Shown here in pieces: positions 53,848 to 62,756 of a stretch of DNA of 64,000 nt. The position numbers and the translations under genes are program-made. Below the pieces are notes generated by a model. The model worked only from the letters and a program-made list of their open reading frames with translations. It was not told where the DNA came from and ran no database searches. Position 1 is the stretch's first letter, and each line of letters starts with the position of its first letter. Location of the stretch: positions 372,001 to 436,000 of the forward strand of contig JARVLF010000016.1 in the NCBI GenBank assembly GCA_030849465.1, given 5' to 3'. This stretch comes from Moesziomyces globuligerus (taxonomy: Eukaryota; Basidiomycota; Ustilaginomycetes; Ustilaginales; Ustilaginaceae).

Positions 53848-56841
53848 TCACGCCCTGTCGTCGATGGGCAGGTCGGACTCGTCGCCGCTGCTGCTCTCGT
53901 AGATGGCGCGCTCGTCGCGGGCGACGTCGATATCGTCATCGTCGCCAAAGTCCTGGCTGCGATCGTCCCAGCTGAGTCGACCGTTTCCATGCAAATTCCT
54001 GAGCCGCTTGGGAAGGGGCGAGGCGCCGAAAGTCGACCGCGGTGCGTTGCGGGTCACGCCCTCCGAGTGCGTGGCTGCCGAAAGGAAGGGGATCTGGGCC
54101 TGCATCTCGTCGACGGCCGCCGTCTCTCGCTGCTCGGCATCTTGCCTGCTCTGGCTTCGATCGAGCCACTCGCGCACGGCACGGTCCGAGAGCTGCTCGC
54201 CCTCGTCCTGCGATCCTCGTCCGCCGTCCGCTCGCGACGCCGAGCCCTGCGTATCGATGAGGTAGCGCGAATAGGTCGGATACGGCTTGGGCCTCTGTGC
54301 GGCGTCCTCGGGCGCGGGCGGATCGTCCGGATGCCCGATGCTGTTGGGCGTACCTACAGCCGAGTGCACCAGCAAACCCGCCACGCCCCCCGCCCCCTTG
54401 AATGCGGATCCGGCGACCTTGGTCATGCCGACCACCTCCCTGCTGGTGAAGAAGTCTTCGTTGTCCGTGTCCGACGGCAGCGAAGCGATGCTCCTCGGCG
54501 CCTCGTCTCCGCTCGCGCGGCGAGCGGCATCGTGTGCGCGGCGTGCGCTCTCGCCGCTGGTGCGTGAGCCATCGACCGGCGGCAGTGGCTGCACCGTGTT
54601 GGCCACCGGCGAGCGCGCATTTCTCCCGCCGCTAGCCCTCGACGCCCGTCGACACGCCTTCCTGCCCTCCTCGATGGCGCGCTCGAGCCGGACGCGGTTC
54701 TCGATCATGTGCAGCTTCGGGAACGTGACGCTCTGCCCGACGCGCATCATCCGGCTCAACTCCTTGCGATCCGGATCCGAGAGGATGCGCACCCAGTCCC
54801 AGGCGCGCGTCTTGGGCAGGATCGTCACGGCACCGCCAAAGCGCTGCAGGAAGACGCTCGACCAGTCCTGGCCCAGGATCGCCGGCAGCAGATCGAGATC
54901 GCGCAGGATCTTGAAGTTCATCGAGAGGTTGAGCTTGAGGATGCGCTCCGAGGCCGAGAGGATGAAGCCGCCGCGCCAGCCCTTGCCCTTGCGATGCGCG
55001 GTCGGCCGACCAGGCGAGCCCTTGGAGCCAAAGTGGAAGAGGTGGACGTGCGGATTGACCTGACTGACGATGGGATAGTTGACGTTGAAGAGCGCATGCA
55101 GGTCCTGCAGCGGGATGTCGACGCGCAAGCTGCCATCCTTGAAGCGGTGGCCCCAGTTCCACGGCACGATCTCGCCCGTGCCCTTGCGCTTCTGCATCAG
55201 ACAAACGGGATTCAGAATGCCCGGCACCGCCGCCGACGCCAGCAGGCTGCTCCAGATGACGCAGTCGGGCGCGGTGATGTAGTTGAGCAGCTTGACGGGC
55301 GAGTGGCGATCCGCCGGGATGACCGAGATGCAAAGCACCTTGCCCGTGCGTTCGTACGCCTCCTTGAACGTCATGCTGCCGCGCGTGAAGAAGCTCGCCT
55401 TGTCGGCCCACTTGACCGTGTCGAAACGTGCGCCCGTCGTCCAGGCGCGTCGGGCCCACACGGAGAAGGGCTCCTCGCATGCGGTGATGCGGTCGGCGAG
55501 CGCAGGGATGAGCATACGGCGCAGCTCGTCGTCGGTACGCGTGCAGGTGAGCGCGGCGATGAGGCCGCCGGCCGAGGTGCCCGTGACGACCTTGGGGAGG
55601 AGGTTGGCGTCGAGGAGGGCGCGGACGACGCCAATGTGGTAGTAGCCGAAGCTGGCGCCGCCCGAGAGGCAGAGTGCGCTGCGGCCGAGGTTCTTGCTGA
55701 CGGTGCGGTAGAAGCTGCGCTTGGTGTCGAGCGAGATCTTGTCCGTGTGCTGGATGTATTCGAGCGCGGTCTCGATCTCGGCGAGGTAGCTCTCGACGAG
55801 GTACTTGGTGCCGAGGTAGGTCTCGGAGTAGAGGCGGAAGTTTTCGGTGCCGGCAAAGTTGTTGCGCAGGCAGAGGTCGAGGACGCCGAGCAGGTTGTCG
55901 GCGTCGTCCTTCTCGCGCAGGCTCTTGAGCGACGACTTGACCTTCTTGACGAGGATCCAGTCGTAGAAGCCGCTGCCGTCTTCGGTCTTCCATTTTTCGT
56001 AGCCGAGGAAGTCGTCCTGGGTGAGCGCGGCGTCCTTCCAGTCCGGGTAGTTGTCAGCGCTGCGCATGCGTTTGCGGAGCTGGCCCTTCTTGCCGCGCCA
56101 GGCTATTGAGTATTCGATGAGGTTGACGAGCTGACGGACGAGAACGTACAGAAGGAATTCGAGGCTGATGACGACAAAGATTCCGATGAGGAGTGGATAG
56201 CGAAGCGTGTGGAAGACGAAGCCCTCGCGCGTGCCCGAGTCGACGAGGCTGCGCTTGCTGCGCTTGGACTTTCGGAGGATCTTTTGGTTGATGGGCGCAA
56301 AGTCGGAGGCGGCGGCGATCCTGCCTACCTTGCGCGGATTTGAGGCGCGTGTGCCCGAAGGCTCTGCCATGGCGGGTGACTTGGGCTCCAAGAGCGAGGC
56401 GGCAGGATTCGCAGCGGCCGAGGCGGCGCCAGTGTCTGTTGGCGCCTTGGCCGTCTTGCCATAGCCAAAGACATTCCAGGTAGACGAGCCGGTGATCTGG
56501 GCGGACGTGGTGGGATTGTACTCCTGCTGACCGAGGTCCTGGGAGAGGGCTTCGCGGAAGGCCTCGATGTGGTCCGGGTCGACATAGTCTGCGGTGAGGA
56601 GCGGATCGAGCTCCTCGTCGGGGCTGCGTGGGAAGAGCGTGGGCGAGAGGAGGTTGCCGAGGCTGCGGCGTCGTCTGGAGGCCGTCCTTGTTGTGGATGA
56701 TGGATGCGCGCTGGATGGCTGTGTAGTCGGTGTATGCGATGCGGACGAGGAGGCGTGGGCTGCTTCTGCGATGGGGTTGTCGTGCGAGCCGGAGAGCGAA
56801 GCCGGGTCGGGCTGCTTGCGACGCTGAAAGATGGACGACAT
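53848..56841 (-). CDS. Patatin-domain triacylglycerol lipase (Tgl4/Tgl5 type)
   Basis: 997 aa from the ATG at 56841 (MSSIFQRRKQ); the longer frame upstream is not lipase-like. A hydrophobic segment (YPLLIGIFVVISLEFLLYVLV) lies before a DUF3336-like domain (WKDAALTQDDFLGYEKWK and following). The patatin domain has the oxyanion motif CLSGGASFGYYHIG, the nucleophile motif GTSAGG (Ser near residue 421), and DGSLRVDIPLQDL supplying the catalytic Asp. These features define the fungal Tgl3/4/5 and plant SDP1 lipases, which act on lipid droplets. The C-terminal 300 residues are low complexity. It is divergent from EFG1 with 516 bp between starts. Confidence 0.88.
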   Translation of the reverse strand: MSSIFQRRKQPDPASLSGSHDNPIAEAAHASSSASHTPTTQPSSAHPSSTTRTASRRRRSLGNLLSPTLFPRSPDEELDPLLTADYVDPDHIEAFREALSQDLGQQEYNPTTSAQITGSSTWNVFGYGKTAKAPTDTGAASAAANPAASLLEPKSPAMAEPSGTRASNPRKVGRIAAASDFAPINQKILRKSKRSKRSLVDSGTREGFVFHTLRYPLLIGIFVVISLEFLLYVLVRQLVNLIEYSIAWRGKKGQLRKRMRSADNYPDWKDAALTQDDFLGYEKWKTEDGSGFYDWILVKKVKSSLKSLREKDDADNLLGVLDLCLRNNFAGTENFRLYSETYLGTKYLVESYLAEIETALEYIQHTDKISLDTKRSFYRTVSKNLGRSALCLSGGASFGYYHIGVVRALLDANLLPKVVTGTSAGGLIAALTCTRTDDELRRMLIPALADRITACEEPFSVWARRAWTTGARFDTVKWADKASFFTRGSMTFKEAYERTGKVLCISVIPADRHSPVKLLNYITAPDCVIWSSLLASAAVPGILNPVCLMQKRKGTGEIVPWNWGHRFKDGSLRVDIPLQDLHALFNVNYPIVSQVNPHVHLFHFGSKGSPGRPTAHRKGKGWRGGFILSASERILKLNLSMNFKILRDLDLLPAILGQDWSSVFLQRFGGAVTILPKTRAWDWVRILSDPDRKELSRMMRVGQSVTFPKLHMIENRVRLERAIEEGRKACRRASRASGGRNARSPVANTVQPLPPVDGSRTSGESARRAHDAARRASGDEAPRSIASLPSDTDNEDFFTSREVVGMTKVAGSAFKGAGGVAGLLVHSAVGTPNSIGHPDDPPAPEDAAQRPKPYPTYSRYLIDTQGSASRADGGRGSQDEGEQLSDRAVREWLDRSQSRQDAEQRETAAVDEMQAQIPFLSAATHSEGVTRNAPRSTFGASPLPKRLRNLHGNGRLSWDDRSQDFGDDDDIDVARDERAIYESSSGDESDLPIDDRA

Positions 56842-57357
56842 GCTGCACTCTATGCGACGGTGCAGAGGATGTGCTCTAGCTGCATTCCGGCAAGGAAGGG
56901 GAGGGATGGTGAGAAGGGAGAAGCGATGCGCCAGGGTTGGACGCGAGGAGGAGGGCTGATGGAGGTGCGCTGTTGGAAGGTCGGCCCCGATGGCAAGCAA
57001 CACGGTCAAGTGGAGCGAGGAGCAACGAGCGAGGTGTCGACGCATCCCCAACAAAGCCAAAGCATTGTGTGCAGCCGCTGTGGGGGCAAAGAGTGTGACA
57101 AGGGTCGTGCATGTGCGTGCGTCATCGGCGTTCAGCTGCGTTTCACGCCGTCACACGGCAGCCACGAGCCGCCCTTTTTCTGCTGCATCGGATGCCGAAT
57201 CGGGCGACGCGCCGAGTCGATGCACGATCTGCGTTTCTCCACATGGCGTCCTGAGAGAGCACGTCCGAGGGCCGAGGTTTTTTTCTCGAAAAGATTCCTG
57301 TTGGAGCGGACCCTGGTTTGCGCCCCATCCAGCCCATCATCCCGTACATCCAACACC
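56842..57357. promoter_or_regulatory. Divergent promoter region of the lipase and EFG1
   Basis: 516 bp between two starts. No gene or TATA box is seen. Confidence 0.4.
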
Positions 57358-58356
57358 ATGCCCAAGGAAAACAAAGGCAAAGCAGCCGTGCGCGGCGCAG
57401 AAGATGCACAGTCCCATCGCAAGCGCACCGCACCTTACGCATCGGGCGCCGGTCCATCGTCCAAGTCCAAACCGCAGCAGCAGCAGCAGCATGCGCACAA
57501 GCGAACGCGACACGACAAGCCGCAGCCCTCGTCCTCCCTGCCTGGAGCCTCGAAGCTGAAGAGCTCGATCCGACAGACGAAGAGGCTGCTTGCCAAGCCC
57601 AACCTGGCACCGGGTACCAAGATCGAGGCGGAGCGTCGGCTCAAGGCGCTCGAGGCCGATCTGGAGCTGCAGTCGCGCAAGCAGCTCGAAAAGTCGCGTG
57701 CCTCGCGCTACCACCGCGTCAAGTTTGTCGAGAGGCAGAAGCTCGTTCGCCGCATCGCACGATGCAAGCGTAACCTCGCGCAGCTCGAAAGCGGCGCCAC
57801 ACTGCACGGCTCGGATTCAGACTCGGACGCGGGCTCCGACGCCGAGGACCAAGCGAGGGCCAAGAAGCAGGCTTCCAACATGTCCAAGCCGGACCTCGTC
57901 AGCTCGCTCGCCTCGCTCCGCGAACTGCTCCACTACGTCGTCCAGTATCCCGCAGATCTTCGCTACGTGGCACTCTTCTCGAGTGCGGACGAAGGACCTG
58001 TGCCGCCGCACGCAACCGAGGACGACAACACCCGCCAGAAGGCCTACCGCCACCTCGAGACCGTGCGCAAGGCCATCGGCTCGGGAGAGCTGAGCAAGGA
58101 GCCAGAGGTCGAACTCGCCTCCAAGGACGGTCATCGCTCCAAACTCGCTCGTCCCGCTGCGGAGTCGGCGTCCAAGGCCTTCACCGACAAAGCGAACGAG
58201 CAATCGAAAAAGTCCAAGTCCAAGCAGAGCGCAAAGCAGAACAGCAGCTCGAAACACCTCGCCGCTGTCGACCAGCACGGCGAAGCGTCGGAGGACGATG
58301 CGGACGGCGTCAAGGGCGACGATTTTTTCGCCAATTCATCCGACGAAGAAGACTAG
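57358..58356 (+). CDS. EFG1: rRNA-processing protein Efg1
   Basis: 332 aa from the ATG at 57358 (context caacaccATG); the frame continues upstream but into the promoter. After a polar start with a short Gln run, the conserved Efg1 region (about residues 60-150) contains LKSSIRQTKRLLAKP, AERRLKALEADLE and SRYHRVKFVERQKLVRRI, predicted as a basic coiled coil. In yeast Efg1 is a nucleolar 90S pre-ribosome factor needed for early 18S rRNA processing. The rest is acidic/basic low complexity, ending NSSDEED. Confidence 0.85.
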   Translation: MPKENKGKAAVRGAEDAQSHRKRTAPYASGAGPSSKSKPQQQQQHAHKRTRHDKPQPSSSLPGASKLKSSIRQTKRLLAKPNLAPGTKIEAERRLKALEADLELQSRKQLEKSRASRYHRVKFVERQKLVRRIARCKRNLAQLESGATLHGSDSDSDAGSDAEDQARAKKQASNMSKPDLVSSLASLRELLHYVVQYPADLRYVALFSSADEGPVPPHATEDDNTRQKAYRHLETVRKAIGSGELSKEPEVELASKDGHRSKLARPAAESASKAFTDKANEQSKKSKSKQSAKQNSSSKHLAAVDQHGEASEDDADGVKGDDFFANSSDEED

Positions 58357-58473
58357 CTTTCCGATCCGGTCGAACTCACTTGCAATGCACATTATTCGCG
58401 GTGCGCTTTCCAGAGAGATCATGAGGTGCATGGCGAGAGCGGGCGAATGAGAGGCGGTGGGGGAATGGGGAGG

Positions 58474-60159
58474 CTATGGCGGTGTTGATTCTGCGTGTTC
58501 CTTGATCTGGTTTTCGCGGAGCTGTGCCTCGAGTTCGCGGATGGCTTCACGATCGGCGCGGATGCCCTCTGGACTCCTTCCGGAGCTGTTGCGGCGTCGA
58601 GCCCACTGCAGCTTTGCGGGCGAGGGGATGGTCTGGGGCGCGCCTGCGTTGGTCGACGCAAGGAGAGTGTTGGAGGCGATGGGATCGCCAGTCATGACGA
58701 CGTCGTTGATGTGTACGAGCTTCGACTTGTCGGTCGACTGTGCCGATTCCTCGAGGTCGTCAAACGCAGCGTCGCGCTCCTTGCGTCTGGCGACGGGATC
58801 CCAAAAGTCGTGCGCCTCGGTCTTGACACCGTAGGCCTGGGGAAGGATCTCGATGAGCTGACCCTCTCGCACCTGGATGCTGGGGATCTCGTGCGGCTGC
58901 AAACCTTGCAGGTAGGCGATGAGACAGCGCAGCACCGACGACTGACCGATGATGAGCACATCGTTGCGCGTGCGTTCGAGCTCAAAGATGATGGGTTCGA
59001 GTCGAACCGAGAGGTCGTGGTACGACTCTGCGCGTGGGAAACGGTGCGAGTAAGGCTCGCGCAGCTTGCGCTCGTACTCGTCGGGAAAGCGCTGCCGAAC
59101 CTCGTCGACCGACATGCCATCCACCACGCCCGGATTCATCTCGCTCAGCTGGCTGCGCTCGATGACCTTGTAGCCTGCTTCGGCGAGCGGATAGGCCGTG
59201 TGCGACGACCGCCGTCGCTGCGAGGTCCACACCTCGAACGCCTTGCTGTCCTGCTCCATGAACTCGTCGCTCGCCCTGTGCCTCGCGCCATCGCCGTGGC
59301 CGCCGGCGGGAAGCGCCTGGATAGGAGGCAGACCCGCCTTGTTGCGACGCAGGTTGACCATAAAGTGCGCGAGCTCGTCGGCGTAATCCCAGCCGAGCGA
59401 CGAGAGGTCGGCATCGGCCTTGTAGAGGTGTTCGACGAGCGCCTCGCCTGCGCGGACGAGGTAGATGGTGCGCTGGCGGTTGTGGATGTTCATGAGGAAG
59501 AAGACGATGCGCGACTGGAGGTAGCCCTGGATGTTGTTGACCACGACCTGTTCGCCGACGTTGATGAGTTTGATGTAGGGGAAGCTGGGGTTTTCGATGG
59601 GTTCGTAGGTCTTTTCGTGGCCAGCGATGCGCGAGTAGTAGTTCTGCATCGCCTTCTCCGGATCCCAGTTGACGTAGTCGGGGCTGCTGAGCTTGACGCT
59701 GCGGACGTTGGCCTCTACGACCTTGGGATCGGTGCAGATGCTCTCGAGGAACATGACGTGGACGCCGAGCTTGCCGTACTTTTCGCGAATGTCGTAGCGA
59801 CGTGCCTGGATCGAGTTGTTGGCGTCGTAGACGACGACCTGGCCGCCCTGGTTGAAGAAGAAGTCGATGACCGTGTCGTCAAAGCCGTCGAGGATGCGTT
59901 TGCGCAGCGCCTCGGTCTCTGCGCTCTTGGGGCCCGTGACAAAGTAGTCGGCGGGCATCTTGTCTGCGCCGCCGAGCACCTTGCGTCGATGATCGCCGAG
60001 CGAAAAGACGCCAGACTTGACGCCGAGCCAGGTGAGGTAGCGCTCGATGGCGTGCGAGAGATGCGTCTTGCCGCGTGCAGGGAGGCCGACGGTGGCGATG
60101 AGGATCTTACCCGCATGGTAGAGCTGGCCGGAAGCGGTGGTGTAGAGCGGCGCCGCCAT
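58474..60159 (-). CDS. 6-phosphofructo-2-kinase with inactive bisphosphatase domain
   Basis: 561 aa. The kinase domain (about residues 15-225) has Walker A GLPARGKTHLSHAIERYL near residue 25, then GDHRRKVLGG and VVYDANNSIQARRYDIREKY. It makes fructose-2,6-bisphosphate, the activator of phosphofructokinase-1. The C-terminal phosphoglycerate-mutase fold (about 230-450) is recognisable (IYLVRAGEA, ESYHDLSVRLEPIIFELE). However, the phosphohistidine motif RHG reads RAG (~236) and the second histidine motif CHQ reads IGQ (~404). Both catalytic histidines are gone, so bisphosphatase activity is not expected. It therefore resembles yeast Pfk26/27 in function, not Fbp26. The gene is convergent with EFG1 (117 bp). 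Confidence 0.93.
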   Translation of the reverse strand: MAAPLYTTASGQLYHAGKILIATVGLPARGKTHLSHAIERYLTWLGVKSGVFSLGDHRRKVLGGADKMPADYFVTGPKSAETEALRKRILDGFDDTVIDFFFNQGGQVVVYDANNSIQARRYDIREKYGKLGVHVMFLESICTDPKVVEANVRSVKLSSPDYVNWDPEKAMQNYYSRIAGHEKTYEPIENPSFPYIKLINVGEQVVVNNIQGYLQSRIVFFLMNIHNRQRTIYLVRAGEALVEHLYKADADLSSLGWDYADELAHFMVNLRRNKAGLPPIQALPAGGHGDGARHRASDEFMEQDSKAFEVWTSQRRRSSHTAYPLAEAGYKVIERSQLSEMNPGVVDGMSVDEVRQRFPDEYERKLREPYSHRFPRAESYHDLSVRLEPIIFELERTRNDVLIIGQSSVLRCLIAYLQGLQPHEIPSIQVREGQLIEILPQAYGVKTEAHDFWDPVARRKERDAAFDDLEESAQSTDKSKLVHINDVVMTGDPIASNTLLASTNAGAPQTIPSPAKLQWARRRNSSGRSPEGIRADREAIRELEAQLRENQIKEHAESTPP

Positions 60160-60600
60160 GGTTGCACGATATCGCGCGATGCAGCGTGCGCAGACGGCAG
60201 TAGGAAAAAGGTGGTGAAGTGTTCTCGGTCTCTATGGAGCGCGCCGCAGCGATGAGGATGTGGAATGATGGTGAGCGGCGTGTTGCCAAGTTGTGTGGAA
60301 TCTGATATGGCTGGACGACGCACAGGCCGCAAGGTGGGGCAGCGACCGCCTCGCCAGTGTGGAGGCGCATTTTTGCGTCGCGCTCTTGGCCGGCGTTGCG
60401 CCGCACTGCGCCGCACTGCGCCGCACTGCGCTTGTTGGCTGTTCACCGAGTCTCAGCCCGCTCGCTCACAAGTACCACTCGCAACGCTCGCTGATTGCCC
60501 ATGACCAAGTGCGTAGATTTCAAAGTGCAAGTATGGGTATATGGCTCTCTACACACTGCCCGACCGAGTGCGCGTTAGATGGAGCAAGCATGGGTTGGGC
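60160..60600. promoter_or_regulatory. Upstream region of the 6PF2K gene
   Basis: 441 bp, holding a 10-bp triplicate at 60401-60430. No other element is seen. Confidence 0.4.
60401..60430. repeat. 10-bp tandem repeat, three exact copies
   Basis: CCGCACTGCG occurs three times head to tail upstream of the 6PF2K gene. Confidence 0.9.
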
Positions 60601-61065
60601 TCAGGAGACACGCTGGGCGAGGGCGATGAGCCTGCGGTTGTCTGCGGCCCTGGCCTGGATGTAGGCGTCGAGCTCCTCGTAGGTGCGTTCGCCCGGATAG
60701 GACTCGAACCAGGTGCCTTCGCGGTAGAGCTCGATGGACGGATAGCGATCGATGTTCTGGCGCTCGCACAGGTCGCCCTGGGCGATGCAGTTGACACGCG
60801 CGATGTGGAAGTCGGACGAATCCTGCAGATGGCTATCGGCCTCGGCGAGTTGGCTCCAGGTGGGCGCAAAGTTGCGGCAGTGAGGGCAGTAGGGCGAGTA
60901 GAACTCGACGAGCCACATGCCGGTCTCGGTGGCACGCGTAAAGTTGCCGGTGGTCAAGGTGGTGACGGCCGGATCGAAGGCGGCCATCGCGCTGGCGTTG
61001 GCAGCGGCGACGACGGCAGCGAGCACGGCGGTGATGGCACACAGCCATCGTATCAAGAACGACAT
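60601..61065 (-). CDS. Secreted/ER thioredoxin-fold protein (PDI-like, CPHC)
   Basis: 154 aa from the ATG at 61065 (MSFLIRW); an earlier in-frame ATG at 61104 would add 13 polar residues ahead of the signal and is less likely. A signal peptide (residues 1-26, LCAITAVLAAVVAAANASA) leads into one thioredoxin domain. It has WLVEFYSPYCPHCRNFAP, active site C60-P-H-C63, followed by ARVNCIAQGDLCERQNIDRY and the cis-Pro region YPSIELYREG. No KDEL-like signal or membrane span follows, so the protein may be secreted or held by a partner. The CPHC site suggests an oxidase/isomerase. It is shorter than true PDIs (one domain); a further exon cannot be excluded. Confidence 0.78.
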   Translation of the reverse strand: MSFLIRWLCAITAVLAAVVAAANASAMAAFDPAVTTLTTGNFTRATETGMWLVEFYSPYCPHCRNFAPTWSQLAEADSHLQDSSDFHIARVNCIAQGDLCERQNIDRYPSIELYREGTWFESYPGERTYEELDAYIQARAADNRRLIALAQRVS

Positions 61066-62756
61066 GCCTACGGCGGGTGGTGGCGAGGCTTGCGGCGATT
61101 GCAAGAGGCAGCGAGGCGGTGACGACGGAAGGCTCTGAGTGTTCTGACGGTCCAGCCGAGCTCGGGTCGAGATGAGAAGACTGGTGGTGGTTTAATGGTG
61201 GTTGCGAGTCAACGGCTTGCGCACAACATGGCCGTAGGGTGACACGGCGTGCAGAGTCGAGCGAGATGGTGTCCGGCAAAGCTCTGGAGCCTGCTCGGGC
61301 AGCTTTTGTTTGTCCACACGCTAACGTTACTGATTCCAAGCGGCGGGATTTGGGCGCTGCGGCCGCGCCAAGAGCTGCCCCTCGCCGCCAACGCGCATCT
61401 GACTGTGGAAAGAAAAAAAGGCGCCGAGCCGCTCGACTCTGCCATATGCTATCCTCAGAACCGCTTGCGCCTGCATCTCTGTGTTCGATGCGATCGCAAG
61501 CGCTGCCGAACGCCAACTAGGAACAGAGGTGCAGGTACCCGCCCAGCTGATCGTTGTTGCCGACTGCACTGTGCGCATCTGCTTGTCGGCTGCTGCGAGG
61601 GCTTGGACCGCCCGTAGCCTGCTTGCTGCACCACGCCGGCTGCTTGGCGTTGGTTTCGCAACGCAAGGGGCTTCTCTCGCATGCATTGTGTCCGACGTGG
61701 ACACTGGAATTTTCGTCAAGCTGTGAGACCTACTATCGCTTGCAGACCGCGCGTCTCAAAAATGCAAGGCGTGGGGCTTCGGATGTCGGAGGTTGCCCCA
61801 ACGAGCTTTGGCGCTGAGGCCGCGCTCGCCACTGACAGCTTCGGGTCGGAGCCAGGCCATGCGTGCGAGGCGCCGGCCGGCTCAGCCGACGCCCTGGCGA
61901 TCTCTGCCTTCGGTTTCAGTTGCAAGGCCGTGCTGGTTCGGATCGGGGCAGTCGAATCGCGATCCGGTCTGGTGCGCCTCGCTCGGTGCGATTGACGGCC
62001 ACAATTTCCGGCTCAGCGCGCAGCGGCCACCCGCCGAGGCCAAGCTCAGCTCGAGCAACGCAGTCTGCGGCCAAGAGCCAGAGCCACGTACTTACAGTAC
62101 GGTGCAAGAGAGAGTGTCTGACTGACAGGTGCGATTCTGGCCAAGCAGCCGACTACGACTGACACTCTGACCGGCACGCTCGCCTTCCCTTTCTTCTCCA
62201 ACCACTCGCTGTGGGTTGCAACTTGCCTTCCAGCCTCGGCCACCTTCATCCCTTGCTTCTACTCCCCCACCTTGCCGACTCAATCACGTCGCCACAACTC
62301 GGTGCGGCCCCTTCTCACCGCCGCCCATCTTCAGCCCACAAAAGAGCACGCACCTCATCGTTCGTATCTCACCCCAGCATATTCACGCTCCTCCCACGCA
62401 CGCACCGCGAGAGCTCGCACCCACCCACGCTTCAGCCTCCCAGCATTCTGTCGGCTCGCCTGCCGTCACTCTCTTTCCACCAAGCCACCAGCAGTCCAGG
62501 CACGAGCACCACCGCTTCCCTGTCTCCGACCTGCACCCACACACCCACCCACGCTGCTCCCTTCGCGTCTCAAGAAACCACATGCACTCGCAACGAGCAT
62601 AGTCCCAGCACCCCCGTCGTACGAGCTTCCTTCAGTACGCCATCGCTCTCGTTCTCTCTCCTTGCTGCCTGCGTGCATCCGACCCTCAAGCCGTCTTAGT
62701 AGGGCCCGGCGACCAATCAAACAGCTTGGCTCCGGCCTATCCTCGACACCGCAACC
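61066..62756. promoter_or_regulatory. Divergent intergenic region (1.7 kb)
   Basis: Between the thioredoxin-like gene (-) and the La-related gene (+). The right 600 bp is a CT/CACC-rich leader typical of strongly expressed genes of this genome. No other gene is supported. Confidence 0.4.

Noticed and set aside
56704..57357. Upstream extension of the EFG1 frame by 218 codons
   Set aside because: It overlaps the lipase start region and has no similarity; the ATG at 57358 begins the known family.
60690..60730. A perfect tRNA B-box-like sequence (GGTTCGAGTCC on the minus strand)
   Set aside because: It lies inside the thioredoxin-like coding sequence; there is no A box or cloverleaf around it.
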